Of a DNA stretch of 64,000 nt, positions 54,627-63,787 are shown piece by piece. The stretch is taken from the NCBI RefSeq assembly GCF_009858335.1, contig NZ_VMSE01000001.1, forward strand, positions 744,001 to 808,000, in the 5' to 3' direction. Source of the stretch: Methylovorus glucosotrophus. GTDB taxonomy: Bacteria > Pseudomonadota > Gammaproteobacteria > Burkholderiales > Methylophilaceae. A model generated the notes under the pieces. That model did no database searches. It was given only the letters and a program-made list of their open reading frames with translations, and was not told the origin of the DNA. Made by a program: the position numbers and the translations under genes. Position 1 is the stretch's first letter. The number at the start of each line of letters is the position of its first letter.

Positions 54627-55994
54627 GTGAGCGTAACCCACGTTGCCCCAACCACCGGATTCAGTCATACGCTGGATGATCTGCGCGAGATGAGTGCGCG
54701 CGTATTGGCACTGGCCAAGGCCGCGGGCGCCAGTGCCGCTGAGGCGGAGGTCAGTTTTGGTGTCGGGCAGAATGTGTCCGTGCGCATGGGCGAGACGGAG
54801 ACCATTGAGTACAACCGCGATAAAGGCATGTCGGTCACCGTGTATTTTGGCCAGCAAAAAGGCCATGCCAGTACCTCGGACCTGAATCCGCAAGCTTTGC
54901 AGGATACCGTGGCGGCAGCCTGCAATATCGCCCGCTACACCGCTAAAGACGAGTTTTGTGGTCTGGCTGACGCGGCGCTGATGGCGCGCGACGTGCCGGA
55001 TCTGGATCTGCATCATCCCTGGACGATTTCGGTGGATGATGCCGTGCGTTTGGCTACCGAATGTGAAGATGCGGCGCGTGCAGTGGATAAGCGCATTACC
55101 AATTCGGAAGGGGCTTCTGTCTCTACCTATGAAGGCCTGTTCTCCTATGCCAATAGCCATGGATTTTCCGGCGGCTACCTGAGTTCACGGCACAGCATCA
55201 GTTGCTCGGTGATCGCCGAAGAAGCCGATGCCATGCAGCGTGATTACTGGTACAGCACGGCCCGCAACGCAGATTGGCTCGATAGCCCGAAAAACATTGG
55301 CCAACTGGCAGGGGAACGCACCGTGCGTCGCCTGGGCTGCCGCCGCATCAAGACCGCGCAAGTGCCGGTGCTGTTTGATGCCTCGCTGGCATCCGGCCTG
55401 ATTTCACATCTGATCAGCGCTGTTTCTGGCGGCAGTCTGTATCGCAAGTCATCGTTTTTGCTGGATTCTCTCGGCAAGCCGGTGATGTCATCAATTGTGA
55501 ATATCAGCGAGCAGCCGCATATTCGCGGCGCACTCGCCAGTGCCCCGTTTGATAACGAAGGCGTTGCCACAAAGTCCCGCATGCTGGTGGAAAACGGTGT
55601 GCTGCAGGGCTATGTGCTTTCCAGTTATTCCGCGCGTAAATTAGGCATGCAAACCACAGGTAATGCCGGTGGCAACCATAATCTGCTGGTGAGCCAGCAA
55701 GGCAAGCCTGGCGAAGATCTGAATGGCTTGCTGCGCCAAATGGGTACCGGCTTGCTGGTGACCGAGTTGCTAGGGCACGGCATCAATATGGTGACAGGCG
55801 ATTACTCGCGTGGCGCTGCCGGTTTCTGGGTAGAGAATGGTGTGATTGTTCATCCAGTAGAAGAAATCACCATTGCCGGCAATCTGCGCGATATGTTCAT
55901 GCAGATCGTAGCCATCGGTAATGATGTGCTGGTGCAGGGCTCCAAGCAGGTTGGCTCTATCCTGATTGAGCAGATGACGGTGGCGGGGGATTAA
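54627..55994 (+). CDS. pmbA: Metalloprotease PmbA (TldE)
   Basis: A 455-residue protein of the PmbA/TldE family. With TldD it forms a heterodimeric metalloprotease that processes small peptides such as microcin precursors and CcdA. TldE carries no metal motif itself. Family segments: VSVRMGETETIEYNRDKGMSVTVYFGQQKG, CRRIKTAQVPVLFDASLASGL, GGNHNLLVSQ and ELLGHGINMVTGDYSRGAAGFWVENG near the end. It starts with GTG at 54627 (the nearby ATG is out of frame), with AAGAGA upstream. It is divergent from darP, 39 bp away. tldD is not in the window. Confidence 0.93.
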   Translation: MSVTHVAPTTGFSHTLDDLREMSARVLALAKAAGASAAEAEVSFGVGQNVSVRMGETETIEYNRDKGMSVTVYFGQQKGHASTSDLNPQALQDTVAAACNIARYTAKDEFCGLADAALMARDVPDLDLHHPWTISVDDAVRLATECEDAARAVDKRITNSEGASVSTYEGLFSYANSHGFSGGYLSSRHSISCSVIAEEADAMQRDYWYSTARNADWLDSPKNIGQLAGERTVRRLGCRRIKTAQVPVLFDASLASGLISHLISAVSGGSLYRKSSFLLDSLGKPVMSSIVNISEQPHIRGALASAPFDNEGVATKSRMLVENGVLQGYVLSSYSARKLGMQTTGNAGGNHNLLVSQQGKPGEDLNGLLRQMGTGLLVTELLGHGINMVTGDYSRGAAGFWVENGVIVHPVEEITIAGNLRDMFMQIVAIGNDVLVQGSKQVGSILIEQMTVAGD

Positions 55995-56041
55995 GCGCAG
56001 GTTCTTGCCCGCAAGCAGGGAAAGCAAGTATCCAGACAAAC

Positions 56042-56067
56042 AAAAAGCCCGGCATGCCGGGCTTTTT
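56042..56067. terminator. Palindromic terminator shared by pmbA and mlaA
   Basis: AAAAAGCCCGGCATGCCGGGCTTTTT is a perfect palindrome with five A and five T at its ends, so it works in both directions between the convergent genes. Confidence 0.9.
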
Positions 56068-56089
56068 GCTGGGTCAGATCAGGTCTGAC

Positions 56090-56830
56090 TTATTTCTTGT
56101 CGCCATTCACGTTAGGCTGTGGCAGATCATCATCGTCGTCATCGGTTGCGGTGACGTGATCATTGATCTGGTTGGCACGACGTTGCAGGTAGGCATCACG
56201 CATGAAGGCGTATGGGTCCAGTGCTGCATCGTCCAGCAAGTCACTCGCTGGCAGATATTGTGAACGCTTGTCGATCAGGTTCAGCAGACGCGCCTGGTTA
56301 CGTGTGCGTGGATTGTCTACGTAGCTGATCGGATCAAAGGCCACGGTGTCGACGACCAGACCGCCAGTGTCGCGCAGTGTGCTTGGGCCGAGGAAAGGCA
56401 GCACCAGATAGGCGCCATTGCCTACACCCCAGTAACCCAGGGTTTGACCGAAGTCTTCAGGGTGACGCTCAATACCGTCTTTGGATGCTACATCAATCAG
56501 ACCAGCAATACCGAAGGTGCTGTTGATGACGAAGCGGCCAGCTTCGCTCATGGCATTATCAATCTTGAACTGCAACAGATTGTTGATCACGGATACAAAG
56601 GTACCCAGGTTGTTGAAGAAGTTGCTTACGCCAGAGCGCACGGGAGATGGCATCACGGCCTTGTATGCCCCTGCGATTGGCTTGATGACGGCTTTGTCAG
56701 CGGTGTCGTTGAATTTGTAAACGCCACGATTGAGGCCTTCGAGCGGGTCTTTGTTGGCTTGCGAGGCACAGCCTGATAACAGGGAGGCCAAGACGAGGCT
56801 GGCAATGACGGCATATGATTTGGTGCGCAT
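56090..56830 (-). CDS. mlaA: Outer-membrane lipid-asymmetry lipoprotein MlaA (VacJ)
   Basis: A 246-residue lipoprotein. It sits in the outer membrane and passes mislocalised phospholipids to the Mla carrier. Lipobox LLSGC, then DPLEGLNRGVYKFNDTADKAVIKPIAGAY; the characteristic VSNFFNNLGTFVSVINNLLQ and EDFGQTLGYWGVGNGAYLVLPFLGPST follow. The tail is acidic (ATDDDDDDLPQP), an addition not typical of the E. coli form. ATG 56830 is used (MRTKSYAVIASLV) with GGAA upstream; an ATG at 56842 adds four residues. The rest of the mla operon is not nearby. Confidence 0.93.
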   Translation of the reverse strand: MRTKSYAVIASLVLASLLSGCASQANKDPLEGLNRGVYKFNDTADKAVIKPIAGAYKAVMPSPVRSGVSNFFNNLGTFVSVINNLLQFKIDNAMSEAGRFVINSTFGIAGLIDVASKDGIERHPEDFGQTLGYWGVGNGAYLVLPFLGPSTLRDTGGLVVDTVAFDPISYVDNPRTRNQARLLNLIDKRSQYLPASDLLDDAALDPYAFMRDAYLQRRANQINDHVTATDDDDDDLPQPNVNGDKK

Positions 56831-57062
56831 GCGTTGTTCCAAACTGTATGATTGATATTATTGCGTTGGACGACCGGCCCGGGCCGGAAACCACATCGGA
56901 CTTTAACCGACGGCCTGTGCATTGTCCACTTTTTTGCTGTGCTTCACCAGAGATTCAGTTGCGAAAATCTGACACTGGTGACGAGAATGGTCACTGCACC
57001 CCGGGTGATCCTTTTTGCTGGTGAGTGCCGCTCATTATTGTCTATTCAAGGAACCTTGTCGC

Positions 57063-58064
57063 ATGTCATTGATGACCATACAACACTACCTGACGCGCGC
57101 CCAGCAGCAGCATGCCGGGGCGACCGGTGAACTGACGCTGATACTTAACGATATTGTCACCAGCTGCAAGCGCGTGGCACAGGCGGTCAATCAGGGGGCC
57201 TTGCTGGGCACCATGGGCGACCTCGGCAGCCAGAATGTGCAGGGTGAAGTACAAAAAGCGCTGGATGTGATTGCCAACACGATTTTCCTGGAAAGTAATC
57301 AGGCAAGTGGATTGCTGGCTGGCATGGCCTCCGAAGAGATGGACGATCCATACCTGATGCCGGAGGGAGTACATGGCCGGTATTTGTTGCTGTTTGATCC
57401 CCTGGATGGCTCATCGAATGTGAACGTCAATATTTCAGTGGGCTCCATTTTTTCGGTATTGCGTTGCCCGGAAGGCGTCGTCCAGCCGCAACTGGCAGAC
57501 TTTTTGCAGCCCGGTGTGCAGCAGGTATGCGCGGGCTATGCCTTGTATGGTTCTTCTACCATGCTGGTGATCACGACCGGGAGTGGGGTGGATGGGTTTA
57601 CGCTGGATCATGGCACTGGTGAATTCATGCTGACGCATCCGCAAATGCGGATAGCTGATGATAGCCGCGAATTTGCCATCAATATGTCCAACCAGCGCCA
57701 TTGGCCGCCCGCCATCAAGCGGTATGTAGACGAGTGCGTGCAGGGTGCCAGCGGGCCACGCGGTGTGGATTTCAATATGCGCTGGGTAGCGTCCATGGTG
57801 GCTGAGGTGCACCGTATTCTGTTGCGCGGCGGCATTTTCATGTACCCCATGGACAATAAAAATGCCGCACAGGGCGGCAGGTTACGGTTGCTCTATGAGG
57901 CCAACCCCATGGCGATGCTGGTGGAGCAGGCTGGTGGCTTGGCCAGCACAGGACGCCAGCGTTTGCTGGAGCTTGTGCCGCATGCCTTGCACCAGCGCGT
58001 GTCGGTGATTCTGGGCTCGCGCCATGAGGTTGAGCGTGTGCAGGACTATTTCAGCGCCGAGTAA
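57063..58064 (+). CDS. fbp: Fructose-1,6-bisphosphatase class I
   Basis: A 333-residue enzyme that hydrolyses fructose-1,6-bisphosphate to fructose-6-phosphate; it serves gluconeogenesis and, in methylotrophs, regeneration of sugar phosphates. Motifs: metal-site FDPLDGSSNVNVNISVGSIF, then GGIFMYPMDNKNAAQGGRLRLLYEANPMA. AAGGA lies about 10 nt before the ATG at 57063. No allosteric AMP site was assessed. It is single, with no operon partners. Confidence 0.95.
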   Translation: MSLMTIQHYLTRAQQQHAGATGELTLILNDIVTSCKRVAQAVNQGALLGTMGDLGSQNVQGEVQKALDVIANTIFLESNQASGLLAGMASEEMDDPYLMPEGVHGRYLLLFDPLDGSSNVNVNISVGSIFSVLRCPEGVVQPQLADFLQPGVQQVCAGYALYGSSTMLVITTGSGVDGFTLDHGTGEFMLTHPQMRIADDSREFAINMSNQRHWPPAIKRYVDECVQGASGPRGVDFNMRWVASMVAEVHRILLRGGIFMYPMDNKNAAQGGRLRLLYEANPMAMLVEQAGGLASTGRQRLLELVPHALHQRVSVILGSRHEVERVQDYFSAE

Positions 58065-58084
58065 CAAAAGCACCGGCGTACGAT

Positions 58085-58399
58085 TTAGTGCTCGGTCTCG
58101 TCGTCGTAATCATCCTCGACTTCTTCGTCGTCTTCATCATCGTCCAGCAGGGGTTGAATGTCGTCCAGATAAAGACCGCTGCCGCCGTTATAGCTTTCGA
58201 CTTCTTTGTCGGTAAATTGCAGCACCTCGGTGGCGACATGTTCAGAGAATACCTGTTCAATGTTTTCGAACAGCTCTTCCACAAACTCGCTGAAGGTGGT
58301 GTCGGTATCGTTGACTTCATAGGCGTTATCAAAGGCTTGCTGCACCAGTTCGGTAAAACGGTCGGCAATGGCTTCAATGGCGGCTTGATTGTGTGACAT
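58085..58399 (-). CDS. Small acidic protein, unrecognised
   Basis: A 104-residue soluble protein with a helical N-terminal part (AIADRFTELVQQAFDNAYEV; FVEELFENIEQVF) and a very acidic end (DDDEDDEEVEDDYDDE). AGGAG lies 5 nt before the ATG, so translation is likely. It converges with fbp. Acidic tails of this kind can bind metals or nucleic-acid-binding partners, but no function is known. Confidence 0.65.
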   Translation of the reverse strand: MSHNQAAIEAIADRFTELVQQAFDNAYEVNDTDTTFSEFVEELFENIEQVFSEHVATEVLQFTDKEVESYNGGSGLYLDDIQPLLDDDEDDEEVEDDYDDETEH

Positions 58400-58518
58400 A
58401 AAGACTCCTGTAGGTTTACGAATGTTGTCTGAATGACTCTGGAAAGCGCGCTTTGTTCAGAAGCTTTTGACGCAGCCCATGCTAACATGCGGCATCATCC
58501 CGGCACAGGAGTTGTTGT

Positions 58519-59919
58519 GTGAGCGAAATACTCTCTGCTACCAGCCGTCATGCCACGCAGGTAAGGCGCAAGGTGTTCATGACCGGCCTGCTAGGTGCCC
58601 TGGCGGGTTTGTTGTTCGGACTCGATATCGGGGTGATTTCCGGTGCGCTGCCGTTTATTGCCCGCGAGTTTGATGTGCCCGACCAGGTGCAGGAATGGAT
58701 CGTCAGTTCCATGATGTTTGGCGCCGCCTTCGGCGCATTGGCTGCGGGCTGGTTATCCTACCGTCTCGGGCGAAAATATTCCCTGTTGCTGGGCGCATTG
58801 CTGTTTGTGGTGGGCTCGTTGTTATGCGCGCTCGCCTGGGGGCCAGTTCCGCTGATACTGGCGCGCGTGCTGCTGGGGCTGGCGGTGGGTATTGCCTCGT
58901 TTACCGCGCCTTTGTATTTGTCCGAAATCGCGCCTGGCAAGGTGCGCGGCTCCATGATCTCGCTTTATCAGCTCATGATCACGCTCGGCATTCTGCTGGC
59001 CTTTCTTTCCAATACCTTCTTCAGTTATAGCGGCGCATGGCGCTGGATGCTGGGCATTATTGCCATCCCGGCCGTGATTCTCTTTTTCGGGGTTTTATTG
59101 CTGCCGCGCAGTCCGCGCTGGCTCATGCTGCGCGGACGTGAAGCGCATGCCCGCCGCGTCTTGCAGCAGTTGCGTGTCAATGAAACCGAGGTTGAACACG
59201 AGCTGGATGAAATCCGCCAGCAGCTCGCGCAAAAACAGCAGGGCTGGGGCTTGTTCTTTGCCAACCGGCACGTGCGCCGGGCCGTATATCTTGGCATGCT
59301 GTTGCAGATCATGCAGCAGTTGACCGGCATGAATGTGGTCATGTACTACGCGCCGCGCATTTTTGACCTGGCGGGTTTTAACGACCCGGTGGCCCAGATG
59401 TGGGGCACGGTGATTGTGGGGCTTACCAATGTGCTGGCCACTTTTATTGCCATTGCGCTGGTGGACCGCTGGGGTCGCAAACCGGTGCTTTATGTCGGCT
59501 TTTTGACCATGGGCCTGGGCATAGGCGTGCTGGGCCTGCTGATGCATATCGGCATAGATAGCCAGGCGCAGCAGATGGCGGCGGTGGCGATGCTGCTGAT
59601 CTTTATCACCGGCTTTGCCATGTCTGCCGGTCCGCTGGTCTGGGTGTTGTGTTCCGAGATACAGCCCTTGCGCGGCCGTGATTTTGGTATTGCCGTGTCC
59701 ACCTTCACCAACTGGATTGCCAATATGGTGGTTGGTGCGACCTTCCTCACCATGCTCAATGTGCTGGGCAGTGCCCATACCTTCTGGTTCTACGCCGGGT
59801 GCAATCTGCTGTTTATTTTGCTGACTCTGCTGCTGGTGCCGGAAACGCGTGGCGTATCGCTGGAGCGCATCGAGCGCAATCTCTTCAGTGGAAAATCGTT
59901 GCGCTCGCTGGGCGATTAA
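58519..59919 (+). CDS. MFS sugar:proton symporter (GalP/XylE type)
   Basis: A 466-residue twelve-helix transporter of the sugar porter family. Family motifs: GLLFGLDIGVISGALPFI in helix 1, GWLSYRLGRKYSLLLG, PRSPRWLMLRGRE after helix 6, QQLTGMNVVMYYAP in helix 7, VDRWGRKPVLYVG, and PETRGVSLERIE at the C-terminus. It probably imports a hexose or pentose with protons. It starts with GTG at 58519, AGGAG about 7 nt upstream. Its stop codon overlaps the stop of the convergent photolyase gene by 4 bp. Confidence 0.9.
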   Translation: MSEILSATSRHATQVRRKVFMTGLLGALAGLLFGLDIGVISGALPFIAREFDVPDQVQEWIVSSMMFGAAFGALAAGWLSYRLGRKYSLLLGALLFVVGSLLCALAWGPVPLILARVLLGLAVGIASFTAPLYLSEIAPGKVRGSMISLYQLMITLGILLAFLSNTFFSYSGAWRWMLGIIAIPAVILFFGVLLLPRSPRWLMLRGREAHARRVLQQLRVNETEVEHELDEIRQQLAQKQQGWGLFFANRHVRRAVYLGMLLQIMQQLTGMNVVMYYAPRIFDLAGFNDPVAQMWGTVIVGLTNVLATFIAIALVDRWGRKPVLYVGFLTMGLGIGVLGLLMHIGIDSQAQQMAAVAMLLIFITGFAMSAGPLVWVLCSEIQPLRGRDFGIAVSTFTNWIANMVVGATFLTMLNVLGSAHTFWFYAGCNLLFILLTLLLVPETRGVSLERIERNLFSGKSLRSLGD

Positions 59920-61361
59920 CGCTCAGGCGCTTGGGTGGCAGAGGCGTTTTTGTATAGCGCCAGCGCTTTTTCACGCTGCACGCTATGCTCTACCACAGGC
60001 GCGGGATAGTCTTTGCCGATGACCAAGCCCAGACTCTGCTGGCGCAAGGGTGGCATCAACCACGGCGCGTGAATTTCCTTCTCGTGGCAGGCTGCCAATT
60101 CCGGTACATATTTGCGGATGAATTTGCCCTGCGCATCAAATTTTTCGGATTGCGTGACGGGGTTGAAAATGCGGAACCAGGGCTGGGCATCGCAGCCGGT
60201 CGAGGCCGCCCACTGCCAGCCGCCATTATTCGCAGCAAGATCAAAGTCAATCAATCGTTCGGCAAAATAACGTTCGCCCCAGCGCCAGTCGATCAGCAGA
60301 TCCTTGACCAGAAAGCTGGCGGTGACCATGCGCAGGCGATTGTGCATGTAGCCGGTCTGGTTGAGCTGGCGCATGGCGGCATCCACTAGCGGATAACCGG
60401 TGCGGCCTTCGCACCATGCATCGAACAGTGCCTGCTGGTTGGGGAAGGCAATCGCATCAAATTCCAGCTTGAAAGCCCGGCCAGCGGCTACCTGTGGATG
60501 GTGATGCAATACCTGGAAATAAAAATCGCGCCAGATCAGTTCATTCAGCCAGGTTTCCGCGCCCGCATTGTGTTGTTGCCAGGCGGTGCGCGCCAGATGG
60601 CGGATGGACACCGTGCCAAAGCGCAAATGCACCGATAGATACGAAGGGCCTTTGACGGCGGGAAAATCCCGCGCGTCCTTGTAGCGGGCCATGCGCTCCT
60701 GAAATTCCGCAAACAGCTGCTGGCCGCCGGACATGCCGGTGGGTAATTTCATCTCCGCCAGATTGGTACGGGCAAAGCCCATGGATTCCAGAGTCGGCAT
60801 GTCCGTTTTGTCAGCAGCGGCCAGATGCTGACGATAGCGATCTACCGGATAGGCTTGCAGATAAAAGTCATTGAGCTTTTTCAGGTGGGCATTTTTGTAG
60901 GGGGTGAATACGCCATAAGGTTTGCCTGCCTGCGTCAGCACCTCATCCTGTTCAAAAATCACCTGATCCTTGTACTGATGAAACGCAATATCGTGGCTGG
61001 CGAGCTTGGCTGCTACCTCGGCATCGCGCGCGACGGCATCAGGCTCATAGTCGCGATTGCTGTAAACCGCGCTGGCCTTGAGTTTAACGGCCAATGCCGG
61101 GATGGCTTCTTTGGCACAGGCATGCAGCACAATAAGATCCCCGCCTTGTGATCGCAGGGCCTGTTGCAACTCACGTACGCTTTCCCAGATAAACTCGACC
61201 CGGCGGTCGGCGCGGTCTGGCAGGGCATCCAGAATGTCGGTATCAAACACAAAGGCGCAATAGACATGCGTATGCGCTTTCAGGGCATGGTAGAGCGCGG
61301 CGTGGTCAAAGTCGCGCAAGTCGCGGCGAAACCAGACCAGGGCGTAGGACGAGGTTGTCAT
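59916..61361 (-). CDS. phrB: Deoxyribodipyrimidine photolyase
   Basis: A 481-residue class I CPD photolyase that repairs UV pyrimidine dimers using blue light, with FAD and an antenna pigment. The N-terminal photolyase domain starts YALVWFRRDLRDFDH. The FAD-binding C-terminal domain has WLNELIWRDFYFQVLHHHP, GRTGYPLVDAAMRQLNQTGYMHNRLRM, DWRWGERYFA and NNGGWQWAASTGCDAQPWFRIFNP. All are intact. The start at 61361 is the family N-terminus; a frame to 61487 adds 42 unlikely residues inside rlmH. Confidence 0.95.
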   Translation of the reverse strand: MTTSSYALVWFRRDLRDFDHAALYHALKAHTHVYCAFVFDTDILDALPDRADRRVEFIWESVRELQQALRSQGGDLIVLHACAKEAIPALAVKLKASAVYSNRDYEPDAVARDAEVAAKLASHDIAFHQYKDQVIFEQDEVLTQAGKPYGVFTPYKNAHLKKLNDFYLQAYPVDRYRQHLAAADKTDMPTLESMGFARTNLAEMKLPTGMSGGQQLFAEFQERMARYKDARDFPAVKGPSYLSVHLRFGTVSIRHLARTAWQQHNAGAETWLNELIWRDFYFQVLHHHPQVAAGRAFKLEFDAIAFPNQQALFDAWCEGRTGYPLVDAAMRQLNQTGYMHNRLRMVTASFLVKDLLIDWRWGERYFAERLIDFDLAANNGGWQWAASTGCDAQPWFRIFNPVTQSEKFDAQGKFIRKYVPELAACHEKEIHAPWLMPPLRQQSLGLVIGKDYPAPVVEHSVQREKALALYKNASATQAPER

Positions 61362-61375
61362 AAGGAGAGTGCCCG

Positions 61376-61843
61376 CTATTCGCGGTGGTAAGGATGATGC
61401 TGAATGACTGTCCAGGCGCGATAAAGTTGCTCGGCCAGCAATACGCGCACCATGCCATGAGGCAGGGTAAGTTTGGACAAGCCCCACAACCAGTCGGCAC
61501 GCGATTTGACGCTGGCATGCAAACCGTCGGCGCCGCCAATGACCAGGGCAATATCCCGCCCGCTGGTCAGCCAGGTTTCCATGCGGGCAGCGAGCTGCAC
61601 CGTGGTCACTTCCTGGCCGCGCTCATCGAGGGCGATCAGATAGTCTTTGCCCACGGCTTCCAGAATGCGCTTGGCTTCCGCTTCCTGCACTACCTCGGCA
61701 TTTTTGCCAGAGGCGCGCTTGTCAGGCTTGATTTCAACAATCTCGACACTTGCTTCGCGCGGCATGCGCTTCAGGTATTCACTGCAGGCTGTTTCAACCC
61801 AGTCGGGCATTTTGTGGCCGACCGAGAGAATACGCAGTTTCAA
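61376..61843 (-). CDS. rlmH: 23S rRNA pseudouridine1915 N3-methyltransferase
   Basis: A 155-residue SPOUT methyltransferase acting on position 1915 of 23S rRNA in the 70S ribosome. Length and motifs match RlmH: MKLRILSVGHKMPDWVETA, DYLIALDERGQEVTTVQLA, ALVIGGADGLHASVKSRA, LTLPHGMVRVLLAEQLYRAW and the terminal HHPYHRE. It follows rsfS by 10 bp, the typical rsfS-rlmH pair. Confidence 0.97.
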   Translation of the reverse strand: MKLRILSVGHKMPDWVETACSEYLKRMPREASVEIVEIKPDKRASGKNAEVVQEAEAKRILEAVGKDYLIALDERGQEVTTVQLAARMETWLTSGRDIALVIGGADGLHASVKSRADWLWGLSKLTLPHGMVRVLLAEQLYRAWTVIQHHPYHRE

Positions 61844-61853
61844 GGGGAAAGAC

Positions 61854-62216
61854 TCAGGCGTTGCTGGCCTGGGAGGCGGAACGACGGCTCTCGGTTTCGC
61901 CCCAGAGCTGTTCCAGATTGTAGTAGGCGCGGGCGGTCGGGATCATGATGTGAACGACGATATCGTCCAGATCAACCAGCACCCATTCGCCTTCTTTTTC
62001 GCCTTCGGTACCACGCAGTGGCACGCCTTTTTCGCGCAGCTTTTCACGCACGTTATCTGCAACCGCTTTGGCCTGGCGCGTGGAATTGGCGCTGGCGACG
62101 ATCATGTAATTGGTCATGGAGGTCAGCTTGCGCACGTCCATCACGGTGATATCAAAGGCTTTGATATCTTCCAGCGCGTCGATGACGGCCAGTTTCATTG
62201 CTTCTAGTTCTAACAT
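61854..62216 (-). CDS. rsfS: Ribosome silencing factor RsfS
   Basis: A 120-residue RsfS/Iojap protein that binds ribosomal protein L14 and blocks subunit joining in starvation. Segments AVIDALEDIKAFDITVMDVRKL, NYMIVASANSTRQAKAVADNV, GEWVLVDLDDIVVHIM and ARAYYNLEQLW fit. It starts at the base next to the panD stop (62217). An in-frame ATG at 62198 would give six fewer residues. Confidence 0.95.
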   Translation of the reverse strand: MLELEAMKLAVIDALEDIKAFDITVMDVRKLTSMTNYMIVASANSTRQAKAVADNVREKLREKGVPLRGTEGEKEGEWVLVDLDDIVVHIMIPTARAYYNLEQLWGETESRRSASQASNA

Positions 62217-62609
62217 TCAGGCGGCCTGTGAAGATACTTGTACGGGGATTGCCTGACGCTGGTCCTTGATGCGGTTTTGCGCATCAACATACACCAGCTG
62301 GGGCTTGAATTTTTCCAGCTCAACTTCGCTGTACGTGGCATAGGTCGCAATGATCAGCAAATCGCCAGGGCTTGCCTTGCGTGCAGCTGCGCCATTGACC
62401 GAGATCACGCCCGAGTTGCGCTCGGCACGAATGGCATAGGTGGTGAAGCGCTCGCCATTGTTGACGTTGTAAATGTCGATCTGCTGGTACTCGCGAATAT
62501 CGGCGGCGTCGAGCAATGCCTCGTCAATCGCACAGGAGCCCTCATAGTCCAGCTCCGAGTGCGTCACGCGCACACGGTGCAATTTGGATTTGAGCATGGT
62601 TCTTTGCAT
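62217..62609 (-). CDS. panD: Aspartate 1-decarboxylase
   Basis: A 130-residue pyruvoyl enzyme that makes beta-alanine from aspartate for pantothenate. The self-cleavage site is YEGS, with Ser as the pyruvoyl precursor. [21 protein letters not shown] opens the protein. The start at 62609 ([11 protein letters not shown]) is the family's usual one; an ATG at 62630 adds seven residues. It abuts rsfS on the same strand. Confidence 0.96.
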   Translation of the reverse strand: MQRTMLKSKLHRVRVTHSELDYEGSCAIDEALLDAADIREYQQIDIYNVNNGERFTTYAIRAERNSGVISVNGAAARKASPGDLLIIATYATYSEVELEKFKPQLVYVDAQNRIKDQRQAIPVQVSSQAA

Positions 62610-62759
62610 GGTTGGTCTGGGTTTGTTCAATTCGGCCGATCATTATAAGGTAAACAACACGCTGAATAAACGAAGTTTTTAGCGCGGCGCCGACAAACGC
62701 GGCCTTGCCCCTGATGATCGCCGCATCATGAATGGCGCGGATGCCGCCTTGCAGGAGGG

Positions 62760-63722
62760 CTAGGGCTTGCTGCCCAGTTTTTCAGATAGGCCTGCGGATT
62801 GCGCGGATATAAATTTTTCCACGCGCCTGGTATAGGGGTTTTCCAGGCCAAGTTGACCATTGATCTCGCCATGGTTGAGATTCTGCTCCAGCACCTCAAC
62901 GCGCACCCCGAGTTCCTGCGCCCGGCGCTGATAGCCATAGGCCTGTTCGCAGGGGTTGTCCCGACGCTGGGTGGAGCATACGGCAAGCAGGGGAAGTGAC
63001 TGCTGGGTGAGCTGCTGCAGCGGGGAGGTGGCACGCCAGTAGTTGGCGTCTTTGCCAAAGGCCTGGTCATAAAAACGTGGGTGACGGCGCTGCATGATGG
63101 TGGGGACATCCAGTGCGGCACTATCCAGCGAGATGGTTGCCAGCCAGGGCTTGGCGCCGAAGGCGGTGGCGATGGACGGCTGTGATGAAAGCAGGCTCAC
63201 CAGGTGCGCGCCTGCGGAATGGCCCATCAGAATGAGCTGGCCGGAATCACCTTTCCAGCCGGGCGCTTTTTGCTGGATCACCGAGAGGGCGAGGGCGGCA
63301 TCCTCAGCTTGTGCCAGGGGCGCAGTGTCGGGCAGCATGCGGTAGTTGAGCGAGACGAGGATGATGCCTTTGGGAACCCAGCGGGCTATTTTGTTGGTGA
63401 CTACCTTGCTGTGGGTTTTGTCGCCTATGCGCCAGGCGCCGCCGTGCACCATGACAATGATCGGGGCTTGAGCAGTGGGCGCCTGCGCGGATGGCGGCGG
63501 CAGATACACATCCATTTTTTGCAGCTTGTCCGGGCCGTAGGCAATGTCGGCCAGTAGCTTTACGCCTGCGGGAAGTGCTGTGCTGCCGTCTGCGGCATCT
63601 TCCTCTTCCATCTCGCTGCTGCGGGCATCGGCGCGCTTGTTGATCAGGTCGCGCAGGGGGCCTGCCTCCGCCATATGGCTGAGCAAGAGCAGACTGCTTA
63701 AAACCAATGCCAGCAAACGCAT
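62760..63722 (-). CDS. Exported alpha/beta hydrolase (carboxylesterase-like)
   Basis: A 320-residue secreted hydrolase. Signal peptide: MRLLALVLSSLLLLSHMAEA. The esterase fold has the oxyanion motif VHGGAWRIG, nucleophile motif GHSAGAHL, an acid in the region after VCSTQ, and the catalytic His in NLNHGEING. This fits the hormone-sensitive-lipase-like/BD-FAE family that removes acyl groups from esters. The substrate is unknown. The start at 63722 removes 23 unlikely residues. It sits between panC and panD without a known role in pantothenate synthesis. Confidence 0.85.
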   Translation of the reverse strand: MRLLALVLSSLLLLSHMAEAGPLRDLINKRADARSSEMEEEDAADGSTALPAGVKLLADIAYGPDKLQKMDVYLPPPSAQAPTAQAPIIVMVHGGAWRIGDKTHSKVVTNKIARWVPKGIILVSLNYRMLPDTAPLAQAEDAALALSVIQQKAPGWKGDSGQLILMGHSAGAHLVSLLSSQPSIATAFGAKPWLATISLDSAALDVPTIMQRRHPRFYDQAFGKDANYWRATSPLQQLTQQSLPLLAVCSTQRRDNPCEQAYGYQRRAQELGVRVEVLEQNLNHGEINGQLGLENPYTRRVEKFISAQSAGLSEKLGSKP

Positions 63723-63787
63723 GGTGAGCTCCCGGGTGAGAGGGTTAGCGCGACCAGCCCGCTTTGGCCGCGGCCGGCTGCGATACA

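Noticed and set aside
54588..55160. N-terminal extension of darP running through pmbA
   Set aside because: The family's N-terminus begins at 54587, and the extension overlaps the 5' part of a certain gene on the other strand.
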